Below the pieces are notes generated by a model that saw only the letters and a program-made list of their open reading frames with translations, had not been told where the DNA came from and did not search any database. A stretch of DNA of 10,508 bases from Rhodanobacteraceae bacterium (GTDB taxonomy: Bacteria; Pseudomonadota; Gammaproteobacteria; Xanthomonadales; SZUA-5), in assembly GCA_003233535.1 (NCBI GenBank), contig QIMA01000346.1, positions 1 to 10,508 of the forward strand, given 5' to 3'. Made by a program: the position numbers and the translations under genes. Each line of letters opens with the position of its first letter. The stretch's first letter is position 1. Below, one piece after another: positions 1 to 5,261 of the stretch.

Positions 1-377
1 TGGTTGTGGGTGCCGCCCTCAATGCAGATCCGGCTGGGCTCTTTCGCACTGAGCACAATCGGCAGCACGGTCTGCATCACCAGCATGGTGCTGCCCGCGG
101 TGCCGATGGCGAAATGGTGCGAGCCGGCGACCAAGGCATTCGGCGTTAAGGTCAGTTCAGTGCTGCGCAACTGCGCGCCGGTGGTGTCGGCGGCGCTAAG
201 CTGCGCAGCCGCCTGCACGCAGGTCAGATGCTGACGCATCAGGCCGGGTTTAGCGCGTCCTGCGCGAATGTTGCGCAAGTTTAGCGGTCGACCGGTGAGC
301 ACCGACAGCGATAGCGCGCTGCGCAATATTTGGCCGCCGCCTTCGCCTAGGGAACCGTCGATGTGGATGGTGTTCAT
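1..377 (-). CDS. rtcA: RNA 3'-terminal phosphate cyclase RtcA (3' part cut by window edge)
   Basis: RtcA converts RNA 3'-phosphate ends to 2',3'-cyclic phosphates through an adenylated enzyme intermediate, supplying ends that RtcB can ligate. Only the first 125 codons are visible. The ATG is at 377-375, and the protein opens MNTIHIDGSLGEGGGQILRS, the classic RtcA N-terminus. Next come the conserved RAGRAKPGLMRQHL (about residues 38-51), then FAIGTAGST and TVLP blocks and an EGGT-type motif at the edge, all matching E. coli RtcA from memory. The catalytic histidine lies in the missing C-terminal part. The start is preceded by a purine-rich but weak ribosome site (AAGAGA). It is the last visible gene of the minus-strand RNA-repair array, 174 bases beyond the stop of the preceding unnamed gene. 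Identification is firm; co-transcription with rtcB is inferred from order and strand. Confidence 0.96.
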   Translation of the reverse strand, partial: MNTIHIDGSLGEGGGQILRSALSLSVLTGRPLNLRNIRAGRAKPGLMRQHLTCVQAAAQLSAADTTGAQLRSTELTLTPNALVAGSHHFAIGTAGSTMLVMQTVLPIVLSAKEPSRICIEGGTHN

Positions 378-412
378 GGGGGTTCTCTTAAGGATTAGGG
401 GTCAATGGTTAA

Positions 413-461
413 GGGCTGAGGGCTGAGCAAAACAGTTCCAGTAGCCAGTGCCAGTGGCCAG
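413..461. repeat. Dispersed intergenic repeat: GGGCTGAG tandem plus CCAGT block
   Basis: The 15-mer GGGCTGAGGGCTGAG at 413-427 recurs exactly at 5248-5262, across the end of rtcR. It is followed at 434-461 by a run of CCAGT/GCCAGT units. Related CCAGT blocks lie at 1561-1588 (opposite orientation, next to an AGCTGAG sequence) and at 2892-2920. The pattern of short, degenerate, purely intergenic units suggests a genome-wide repeat family, which a single window cannot prove. Confidence 0.6.
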
Positions 462-508
462 AAGTGCAGTGAGAGCACCGGCGGGCCGGCGGGGTTTCGG
501 CAATGCCA

Positions 509-530
509 TCGCGAGCAAGCTCGCTGCTAC
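509..530. repeat. REP-type palindromic element, single copy
   Basis: A 22-base element with palindromic core GCGAG-CAAG-CTCGC (511-524) followed by a CTAC tail. It matches the right arm of the doublet at 10108-10129 at 20 of 22 positions when that arm is reverse-complemented. It has the form of extragenic REP sequences mobilised by RAYT (TnpA-REP) transposases in Pseudomonas and Xanthomonadales. It lies 22 bases beyond the stop of the minus-strand unnamed gene, the usual extragenic place. Confidence 0.7.
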
Positions 531-551
531 GAAAAGATCATGCAAGGGCGC

Positions 552-1268
552 TCAGGCCTTATTGCTCAATTTGTGCTTGCGCAATTCCTTGCGGTTGAGC
601 TGGCGCTTGTCGATGATTTCATAGTGTCCGAGCGCATTGCTGGTGGTTTGGATATCCATTTTTGCTACAGCCCAGCGAACTTTGCTCTGGCTTTCGTGAC
701 GGCTGATTGGTCGCAGCAAGCGCACGCGAAGCTCGAACCAGATCCCGTTCTCGCGCTGCAGCAATAGTTTGGGCGCTAGCCATCGCACGTCGCGCAATCG
801 CTCTCGCTCGGCTCGCTGTCTGTCCTGTAGATGCTGGCGATTTGTCTTGCGCTGCTTCCAGCGGAGAATACCGGTTCGTGGGTCTACATAGAGGCCCTCG
901 ACATCGCTACGCCAAGTCCAATCGTCGGGCCTGACTAAGCGACCGTCCTCAGTGCGTACGCAGTGCCGTGCGACCTCGCTTTTTACGTGATCGATCAGAT
1001 GCTGACCCACTGTCGAACGGCGATCGATTCCTTGGGATAGTTCGCTGTAGACCTTGTCCCACGGCCGATTGACCTGCTTGCGCAGCCAACGCTTGAGCGG
1101 ACTCAGGTGGTCGTCGAACCACTTGGTGCGATTGGGCAACGGTAGCGTGGGTTCGGCGAACTCTTCGCCATCCCAATCGGTAGTACGCAACCGCGGCAGA
1201 GGCTGGCGTTTGATGCGCATGCCCGACCGCGGCCGCTCGATTAGTACTTCGTGGAAATCTGCTCTCAT
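552..1268 (-). CDS. Unnamed basic protein encoded between rtcB and rtcA
   Basis: A 238-residue protein starting MRADFHEVLIERPRSG. I chose the ATG at 1268 because the N-terminal M-R-A-D...V-x-I-E-R-P-R pattern resembles conserved hypothetical proteins that I recall near RtcB or Ro60 genes in other bacteria (memory, not a search). The frame stays open to an ATG at 1355, which would add 29 poorly structured residues falling within repeat-like sequence. Visible features: RPWDKVYSEL (68-77), IDRRSTVGQHLIDHV (81-95), YVDPRTGIL (127-135), a long Arg/Lys-rich stretch (136-162) and a basic tail (221-234). There is no signal peptide or membrane segment. The strong positive charge suggests RNA or ribonucleoprotein binding, an inference only. 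Its place between rtcB and rtcA argues for a role in RNA repair. The ribosome site is weak from either start. Confidence 0.8.
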   Translation of the reverse strand: MRADFHEVLIERPRSGMRIKRQPLPRLRTTDWDGEEFAEPTLPLPNRTKWFDDHLSPLKRWLRKQVNRPWDKVYSELSQGIDRRSTVGQHLIDHVKSEVARHCVRTEDGRLVRPDDWTWRSDVEGLYVDPRTGILRWKQRKTNRQHLQDRQRAERERLRDVRWLAPKLLLQRENGIWFELRVRLLRPISRHESQSKVRWAVAKMDIQTTSNALGHYEIIDKRQLNRKELRKHKLSNKA

Positions 1269-1593
1269 GACTTTATGCGGCGCCTTAGACGCCGGTCCTT
1301 CAACTTTGAATTCGGTGGTTTTTCCAGTTCGTATGTAGCTATTGCGAGGGCCCATGGCCCTGAAAATCGTCGGGCACGCTCCGCTTTGCCCAACCTACGG
1401 GGGGGCGTGCTTTGCACGCCGGCTATTCCTTTCCTTGTGAAGACCCAGAGCACCGCGAAGCATCGAGTGCAGCAGTTGGCTGCGCCCGAGTAATCGAGCG
1501 CGGGCCACTACGGCCTACGCCAGAAACTCGGAGTGCGCCCTTCGCCCTTTCTCAGCTCTCACTGGCTCCTGGAACTGGCCACTGGCACTCGCT
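1269..1593. other. Intergenic region between rtcB and the unnamed gene, repeat-rich
   Basis: 325 bases without a convincing gene. It holds a CCAGT-type repeat block just after the rtcB stop (1551-1588), a perfect 7-bp hairpin GGCGTGC-TTT-GCACGCC (1404-1420), an imperfect palindrome with GTCGGGC/GCCCAAC arms (1369-1394) and a 6-bp hairpin AGGGCC-CAT-GGCCCT (1347-1361). None is followed by a T-run on the minus strand, so none looks like an efficient terminator for rtcB. No clear promoter was found. Confidence 0.55.
1369..1420. repeat. Dispersed palindromic element plus adjacent hairpin
   Basis: Read on the minus strand, 1399-1369 runs CGTAGGTTGGGC, then a GC-rich loop, then GCCCGAC. This is a hairpin with 7 paired positions including one wobble. 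It resembles the GTAGGTTGGGC...GCCCAAC repeats common between genes of many proteobacteria (memory). It abuts the perfect hairpin 1404-1420. Copy number in the genome cannot be seen here. Confidence 0.45.
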
Positions 1594-2820
1594 CTAACCC
1601 TTCACACAAACCACTTGCTTCAACGTATGCACCACTTCCACCAAGTCCTTCTGCGCGGCCATCACCTGATCAATCGGCTTGTAAGCTGCCGGTGATTCGT
1701 CGATGACCGCTTGGTCCTTGCGGCATTCCACGCCTTCGGTCGCTTGGCGATGTTGCTCCAGCGTGATCTCCTTTTTCGCTCGGGTCCGGCTCATGACGCG
1801 ACCGGCACCGTGCGAGCACGAGCACAGGGCTTCGTCATTACCCAGACCGCGAACGATGAAGCTGCGCGCGCCCATGGAGCCGGGAATAATCCCCAGCTGG
1901 CCTTTCTGCGCGCTCACCGCACCTTTGCGGGTCACGTACAGCTCCTCACCACCGTGCGTTTCTTTCTGCACGTAGTTGTGGTGACAGTTGACTGCGTCCT
2001 CGGTGACCTTGAAGCGCTTCGGCATGGCTTTTTGCAGCGCCTGCAGCGTTGAACGCATCATCACTTCGCGGTTGTTGCGGGCAAAACGCTGCGCCCAGTC
2101 GACCGCGAACACGTAGTCATCAAAGTGCGGCGAACCCTCCTGGAAATAGGCCAAGTCACGATGCGGCAGGTTGGCAATGTGGTTAGCCATATCGCGCTGC
2201 GCCATCTCGATGAAGTGCGTACCAATGGCGTTGCCCACGCCGCGCGAACCCGAGTGCAGCATCACCCACACGTCGTTGTTCTCATCCAGACACAACTCGA
2301 TGAAGTGATTGCCGGTGCCCAAGGTGCCCATGTGCGCCAAGTTGTTGGTCTTGTTCAACCGCGGATGCAAATCACACAGCCGCTTGAAGTCGGTATCCAG
2401 CTCGCGCCAGGCGTTCTCGGCCACGGTCGGCACCTTGCCCCACGCGCCCTTATCTCGCGCGCCGCCGCGATTTTTGCTGCGGCCGTGCGGGACGGCCCGC
2501 TCAATCGCGGTGCGGATCGCGGCAAGGCTGTCTGGCAAATCTGAAGCGGTCAGGCTGGTGCGTGCAGCGATCATGCCGCAGCCGATATCCACGCCCACTG
2601 CCGCCGGAATAATCGCGTGACGGGTGGGCACGACCGAACCGACCGTTGCGCCGATGCCCAAGTGCACGTCAGGCATCACCGCCACGAACGGGCCAACCAC
2701 CGGCACCCGCGCCAAATTGCGCAGCTGCTGACGGGCCTGTTCTTCGACCGGTACGCCGTTGGTCCACATGCGTATCGGCACGCCGTCGTGATCTTGCATG
2801 GTTTCGTATGCGGTGTTCAT
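1594..2820 (-). CDS. rtcB: RNA-splicing ligase RtcB (3'-phosphate/2',3'-cyclic phosphate to 5'-OH ligase)
   Basis: RtcB is a GTP- and Mn-dependent ligase that joins RNA 2',3'-cyclic phosphate (via 3'-phosphate) to 5'-OH ends through a guanylylated histidine; it repairs tRNAs cut by ribotoxins. The start is the ATG at 2820 (MNTAYETMQDHDG), preceded by a good GAAGGAAG ribosome site. That gives 408 residues, the length of E. coli RtcB as I recall it; the frame is open upstream to 2886 but those residues have no family counterpart. Visible metal-site residues: D78 and C81 in VGVDIGCG, H172 in GTGNHF, H189 in MLHSGSRG, H280/H281 in NCHHNYVQ. The guanylylation histidine is H337 in CSCSHGAGRVMSR, and the protein ends VVCVKG as expected. 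No catalytic residue appears missing. It lies 215 bases downstream of a terminator-like hairpin, so its expression may depend on read-through or an unseen promoter. Confidence 0.98.
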   Translation of the reverse strand: MNTAYETMQDHDGVPIRMWTNGVPVEEQARQQLRNLARVPVVGPFVAVMPDVHLGIGATVGSVVPTRHAIIPAAVGVDIGCGMIAARTSLTASDLPDSLAAIRTAIERAVPHGRSKNRGGARDKGAWGKVPTVAENAWRELDTDFKRLCDLHPRLNKTNNLAHMGTLGTGNHFIELCLDENNDVWVMLHSGSRGVGNAIGTHFIEMAQRDMANHIANLPHRDLAYFQEGSPHFDDYVFAVDWAQRFARNNREVMMRSTLQALQKAMPKRFKVTEDAVNCHHNYVQKETHGGEELYVTRKGAVSAQKGQLGIIPGSMGARSFIVRGLGNDEALCSCSHGAGRVMSRTRAKKEITLEQHRQATEGVECRKDQAVIDESPAAYKPIDQVMAAQKDLVEVVHTLKQVVCVKG

Positions 2821-3035
2821 GGTTCTTCCTTCGTTGTTGCTAATAGGTAATCCACGCGACGACGAGTTAATAGGCTGTCGCAGCATGGATTAGTTCCAGT
2901 GGCCAGTTCCAGTAGCCAGTAAAGCTCCAGAGCTAGCCCGGATATTTCATAAACTTCACACGCCCTCGCTAGGCCCTTGATCGCCCAGCGATTTTTCCTC
3001 AGTCGGGTGTATGAACCACTACACTGCTCCTGCAG
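2821..3035. other. Leader of rtcB, repeat-containing, no gene
   Basis: 215 bases between the small-RNA terminator and the rtcB ATG. They contain a CCAGT repeat block (2892-2920), a short AGCTC-CA-GAGCT hairpin (2924-2935) and a sequence around 2938-2996 with the look of an intergenic repeat. I found no convincing -24/-12 or -35/-10 promoter for rtcB on the minus strand. Confidence 0.45.
2892..2920. repeat. CCAGT-type dispersed repeat copy
   Basis: AGTTCCAGTGGCCAGTTCC followed by AGTAGCCAGT. It is built from the same units as the blocks at 434-461 and, inverted, 1561-1588. It lies in the rtcB leader. Confidence 0.55.
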
Positions 3036-3057
3036 AAAAACCACTGGACGACCAGTG
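3036..3057 (-). terminator. Candidate intrinsic terminator after the tRNA/small-RNA segment
   Basis: On the minus strand, CACTGG-TCGT-CCAGTG forms a 6-bp perfect stem with a 4-base loop, followed by GG and five Ts. The stem is short, so termination may be partial. It separates the tRNA-containing part of the array from rtcB, as would be expected if the RNAs are produced in excess over the mRNA. Confidence 0.6.
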
Positions 3058-3203
3058 TGCTGAGAATGCGTTCTGCTCGTTGAGCATCACGCCCGGACTT
3101 GAACCGGAGGCTTGCGCCCTTCCATGTATTCCCAGCGGCATTCGTACCCACTTGTTCTCTGTCGCGGTCTCCATCGCGCCGTTCAGGCGAATTCACGTAA
3201 ATA
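3058..3203 (-). ncRNA. Structured RNA segment with a T-arm-like hairpin (possible Y-RNA-like or tRNA-relic RNA)
   Basis: 146 bases follow the tRNA-Asp CCA and end at the terminator-like hairpin. On the minus strand there is a T-arm-like hairpin, TCCGG-TTCAAGT-CCGGG, at about 3107-3091. It is preceded by a GGC-GCAA-GCC hairpin placed like a long variable arm. It is followed by a hairpin GCGT-GA-TGCTC-AAC-GAGCA-GA-ACGC, whose facing GA/GA could form tandem sheared pairs. No 7-bp acceptor stem, D-arm or CCA could be assigned, so it is not a normal tRNA. Bacterial Y RNAs of the YrlA type carry a tRNA-like domain and sit beside rsr and rtcB in Salmonella, so a Y-RNA relative is one reading; a decayed third tRNA is another. 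Exact ends are unknown. I could not match it to a named RNA family. Confidence 0.4.
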
Positions 3204-3280
3204 TGGCGGGAATGCGGGGCATCGAACCCCGGACCTCCGGCTTGACAAGCCGGCACTCTATCCAGCTGAGCTACATCCCC
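3204..3280 (-). tRNA. tRNA-Asp(GTC)-like gene inside the RNA-repair array
   Basis: 77 bases with a full cloverleaf. Acceptor GGGGATG/CATTCCC (one G-U), D-arm GCTC/GAGT, anticodon stem CCGGC/GCCGG with loop TTGTCAA and anticodon GTC (minus strand, plus positions 3246-3244), variable AGGTC, T-arm CGGGG-TTCGATG-CCCCG, discriminator G73 and an encoded CCA. GTC and G73 fit tRNA-Asp. The loop has A at position 38 where E. coli tRNA-Asp has C38, an AspRS identity base, and the acceptor/D sequence is unlike E. coli tRNA-Asp. It may therefore be charged poorly or serve another purpose. It lies 6 bases after the tRNA-His-like gene. Fold and anticodon are read directly; function is inferred. Confidence 0.85.
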
Positions 3281-3286
3281 TGAATC

Positions 3287-3361
3287 TGGGGCACCCGCCG
3301 GGTATCGAACCCGGTTCTGCGCATTCACAGTGCGCTGCTCTGCCATTGAGCTACGGTTACC
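3287..3361 (-). tRNA. tRNA-His(GTG)-like gene with weakened acceptor stem
   Basis: 75 bases including the extra 5' G(-1) opposite C73, the hallmark of tRNA-His, and an encoded CCA. D-arm GCTC/GAGC with a short 7-base loop, anticodon stem GCGCA/TGCGC with loop CTGTGAA (anticodon GTG, plus positions 3328-3326), 4-base variable loop and T-arm CCGGG-TTCGATA-CCCGG. The acceptor GTAACCG/CGGGTGC carries an A4-G69 mismatch and a U2-G71 wobble, so the stem is weaker than in a housekeeping tRNA. Its first five bases overlap the stop codon region of the upstream 33-codon minigene. The histidine identity elements (G-1, C73, GTG) are all present. Whether it is charged and used in translation, or acts as bait or sensor RNA, cannot be read from sequence. 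Confidence 0.85.
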
Positions 3362-3458
3362 GCTGTTGTGGCGCACCAGCATAGGCTTGCCCACCAGCGG
3401 CATTGCGCACATCGGTCGCCGTTTGCGGTTGCGATGCGAAAAGACTGCGATTGGCCAT
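3357..3458 (-). pseudogene. 33-codon minigene resembling the N-terminus of Rsr/Ro60 (TROVE) protein; probable rsr remnant
   Basis: The first reading frame downstream of the candidate sigma54 promoter. The ATG at 3458 has a strong AAGGA ribosome site 8 bases upstream. The product is MANRSLFASQPQTATDVRNA followed by AGGQAYAGAPQQR and a TAA stop. From memory, bacterial TROVE (Ro60/Rsr) proteins of the type found in rtc operons start MAN-[KR]-xLF, then a T-D/T-V-N-x-A-G-G-x-A-Y block before the HALAQ segment. The match stops right after AGGQAYA, where the rest of the roughly 500-residue gene should begin and tRNA-His follows instead. The likeliest reading is a deletion that removed rsr but kept its start region. 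A functional leader peptide is the alternative. The ribosome site is intact, so it may still be translated. Confidence 0.55.
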
Positions 3459-3509
3459 GATTGTGATCCTTGCGTGGCGAGCGATGTCCCGCCTCTCACT
3501 TAGGACATA

Positions 3510-3524
3510 TCAGTAACCGTGCCA
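3510..3524 (-). promoter_or_regulatory. Candidate sigma54 (-24/-12) promoter of the tRNA-rtcB array
   Basis: On the minus strand, TGGCAC-GGTTA-CTGA. The -24 element is a perfect TGGCAC with the preferred following G, and the GG-to-G spacing is right. The -12 element reads CTGA rather than TTGC, so two bases deviate. Transcription would start near 3498, about 40 bases before the minigene ATG. RtcR is a sigma54 activator encoded divergently, which supports the call. Confidence 0.6.
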
Positions 3525-3656
3525 ACTTTTTTGAAACGACGTTAAAATCTTTTATTTCAGATACTTACCATATTTCATGGATTTTTCATCGACCGCTGTT
3601 AATCCGCTATTTGAATACTGAGATATAGTGTTTATCTATATTTATAGGACTTGCGA
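3525..3656. promoter_or_regulatory. AT-rich divergent control region; candidate RtcR binding sites and rtcR promoter
   Basis: This 132-base stretch is clearly more AT-rich than the genes around it. Three similar motifs, TATTTCAGATA (3553), TATTTCATGGA (3571) and TTTTTCATCGA (3582), and a partial inverted partner CTGAGATA (3618-3625), lie about 30-100 bases upstream of the -24 element, where enhancer sites for sigma54 activators are expected. An ATATAG/CTATAT inverted repeat (3623-3641) and a weak TTGAAT...TATCTA pair (3611, 3633) lie before rtcR. None matches a consensus that I know for RtcR. Confidence 0.35.
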
Positions 3657-5261
3657 ATGAACCCAAGCGTCGTCATCGGATTTTTGGGCACGCAGCTGGA
3701 CGCCGGTCGCGGCCGTGGTCGCTGGGAAAAATGGCGGCCCACCGTCAGCTTGGGTCGGTTCGAGGACTTCCTGCCCGAGCGCATCGAGCTGCTGGTCGAC
3801 ATGCGCCGCAGCACGGCGCTAGCGCAGCAGGTCAAAGCCGATCTGCTCGAAGTGGCGCCGCAAACCGAAGTGATCCTGCACGACTTCTTCGTCCCCGATC
3901 CGTGGGACTTCGAGCAGATGTACACGCGCTTGTTCGACTTCGTTCGCACCTACCCCTTCGATCCGGACAACGAGGACTATCTGGTCCACATCACCACCGG
4001 TACGCACGTAGCGCAGATCTGTTTGTTTTTGCTTTCCGAAGCGCGCTTTATTCCCGGCCAACTGCTGCAGACTAGTCCACCACGCAAGCAAAATGCGGAT
4101 TCACCGGGCAGCTACAGCCTGATCAACTTGGACTTGGCTCGCTACGATTTGATCGCCCAGCGCTTCGCCCGTGCCAGCGAAGAAAGCGCCCAGGTACTCA
4201 AGGGCGGTATTGCCACGCGCAACGCCGATTTCAATCGGATGATTGAGCAGATTGAACGCGTAGCGGTGCGCTCCAAGGCACCGATCCTGCTGATGGGGCC
4301 GACTGGCGCGGGCAAAAGCATGCTCGCGCGTAACTTGTTCCAACTCAAACAGAGCAAGCACGAACTGAAGGGCCGGTTCGTTGAAGTTAACTGCGCCACG
4401 CTGCGCGGAGACGGTGCCGGCAGCGCACTGTTCGGCCACGTGCGCGGCGCCTTCACCGGTGCTCAAAGCGAACGTGCCGGACTGCTCAAGAGTGCCGATC
4501 AGGGGCTGCTATTTCTTGATGAAGTCGGCGAACTGGGCGCTGACGAACAGGCCATGCTGCTGCGCGCCGTCGAAGACAAACGCTTCCCCCCACTCGGTGG
4601 CGACAAGGAAGTAAGCAGCGACTTTCAGCTGCTAGCAGGCACCAACCGCGACCTCACCAAAGCCGTCGCCCAAGGTCAGTTTCGAGAGGATCTTTACGCC
4701 CGTTTGAACTTGTGGACGTTCCACTTGCCGAGCCTGCGCGAGCGCCGCGAAGACATCGAGCCGAACTTGGATTTCGAGCTCGAGCGCTACGCCCGCAATC
4801 ACGGCGAACGGGTCAGCTACAGCCTAGAAGCGCGCCGCCGCTATTTGGAATTCGCCACCGGGCCGCAGGCCTCCTGGCCCGGTAACTTCCGCGACCTCGG
4901 CGCCTCGATCACCCGCATGGCCACGCTGGCTGAGCATGGGCGGATCACCGTTGACGTGGTTGACGAAGAAATCGGCAGACTGCACCGCAGCTGGGGTGAG
5001 TCGGTTCGCGAGAGCTCGCCATCGATTGCCGCTGCGGCGAAACTGCTGGGAGCTGACTGGAGCGATGTTGATCGCTTCGATCAGATCCAGCTGGCGCAAG
5101 TGATCGAGATCTGCCGCTCCTGTAAGTCTCTCAGTGATGCCGGTCGCACGCTGTTTCAAGCCAGCCGCGCGCGCAAGCAGTCGAGTAATGACGCCGATCG
5201 GTTGCGCAAGTATTTGGCGCGCTTTGGGTTGGATTTTGAGAGGATCAGGGCTGAGGGCTGA
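3657..5261 (+). CDS. rtcR: RtcR, CARF-domain sigma54-dependent activator of RNA repair genes
   Basis: A 534-residue enhancer-binding protein, close in length to E. coli RtcR. I place the start at the ATG at 3657, with AGGA seven bases upstream, rather than the TTG two codons earlier. Residues 1 to about 180 form the CARF sensor domain, with the RtcR signatures GRWEKWRPTV, NPW-like DPWDFEQMY, HITTGTHVAQIC (111-122) and SPPRK. Residues about 185-430 are the AAA+ domain: Walker A GPTGAGKS (214-221), the sigma54-contacting loop GAFTGA (264-269), Walker B LLFLDEVG (284-291), FREDLYARLN (343-352) and a WPGNFRDL sensor motif (407-414). The C-terminus (about 480-520) is the helix-turn-helix part. In Salmonella the CARF domain responds to tRNA fragments with cyclic phosphate ends. 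The stop codon falls inside the GGGCTGAGGGCTGAG repeat. It is transcribed divergently from the array it should control. Confidence 0.97.
   Translation: MNPSVVIGFLGTQLDAGRGRGRWEKWRPTVSLGRFEDFLPERIELLVDMRRSTALAQQVKADLLEVAPQTEVILHDFFVPDPWDFEQMYTRLFDFVRTYPFDPDNEDYLVHITTGTHVAQICLFLLSEARFIPGQLLQTSPPRKQNADSPGSYSLINLDLARYDLIAQRFARASEESAQVLKGGIATRNADFNRMIEQIERVAVRSKAPILLMGPTGAGKSMLARNLFQLKQSKHELKGRFVEVNCATLRGDGAGSALFGHVRGAFTGAQSERAGLLKSADQGLLFLDEVGELGADEQAMLLRAVEDKRFPPLGGDKEVSSDFQLLAGTNRDLTKAVAQGQFREDLYARLNLWTFHLPSLRERREDIEPNLDFELERYARNHGERVSYSLEARRRYLEFATGPQASWPGNFRDLGASITRMATLAEHGRITVDVVDEEIGRLHRSWGESVRESSPSIAAAAKLLGADWSDVDRFDQIQLAQVIEICRSCKSLSDAGRTLFQASRARKQSSNDADRLRKYLARFGLDFERIRAEG

Larger units (their letters stand above)
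378..551. other. Intergenic spacer rich in dispersed repeats
   Basis: This spacer between the unnamed gene and rtcA holds no plausible gene. It contains the 15-base tandem GGGCTGAGGGCTGAG (413-427), a CCAGT-rich block (434-461) and a REP-like palindrome (509-530). No clear promoter or terminator for rtcA was seen, so rtcA is probably transcribed by read-through. Confidence 0.6.

Noticed and set aside
1269..1355. N-terminal extension of the unnamed gene from the ATG at 1355
   Set aside because: The extra 29 residues lack visible conservation and begin in a palindrome (1347-1361). The MRADFHEV start fits the remembered family better, although this is not proven.
2125..2544. 139-codon plus-strand frame
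   Set aside because: It is the complement of rtcB, whose catalytic residues are intact in the other strand. It has no ribosome site or recognisable family.
413..2920. CRISPR-like array
   Set aside because: The repeats are short, degenerate, in both orientations and kilobases apart, with no regular spacers or cas genes.
2966..2996. Hairpin plus T-run on the plus strand
   Set aside because: It has terminator form, but no plus-strand gene lies upstream. It is more likely part of an intergenic repeat.
2999..3499. 166-codon minus-strand open frame across the tRNA region
   Set aside because: It runs straight through both tRNAs and the terminator. Its SSMAEQR- and DVAQLDR-like stretches are the usual false translation of tRNA sequence.
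3651..3656. TTG start for rtcR two codons upstream
   Set aside because: The ATG at 3657 has AGGA at ideal spacing; the TTG would sit almost on the ribosome site.
4101..4466. Minus-strand frames within rtcR (also 4824-5270)
   Set aside because: They are shadows of a strongly conserved rtcR reading frame.
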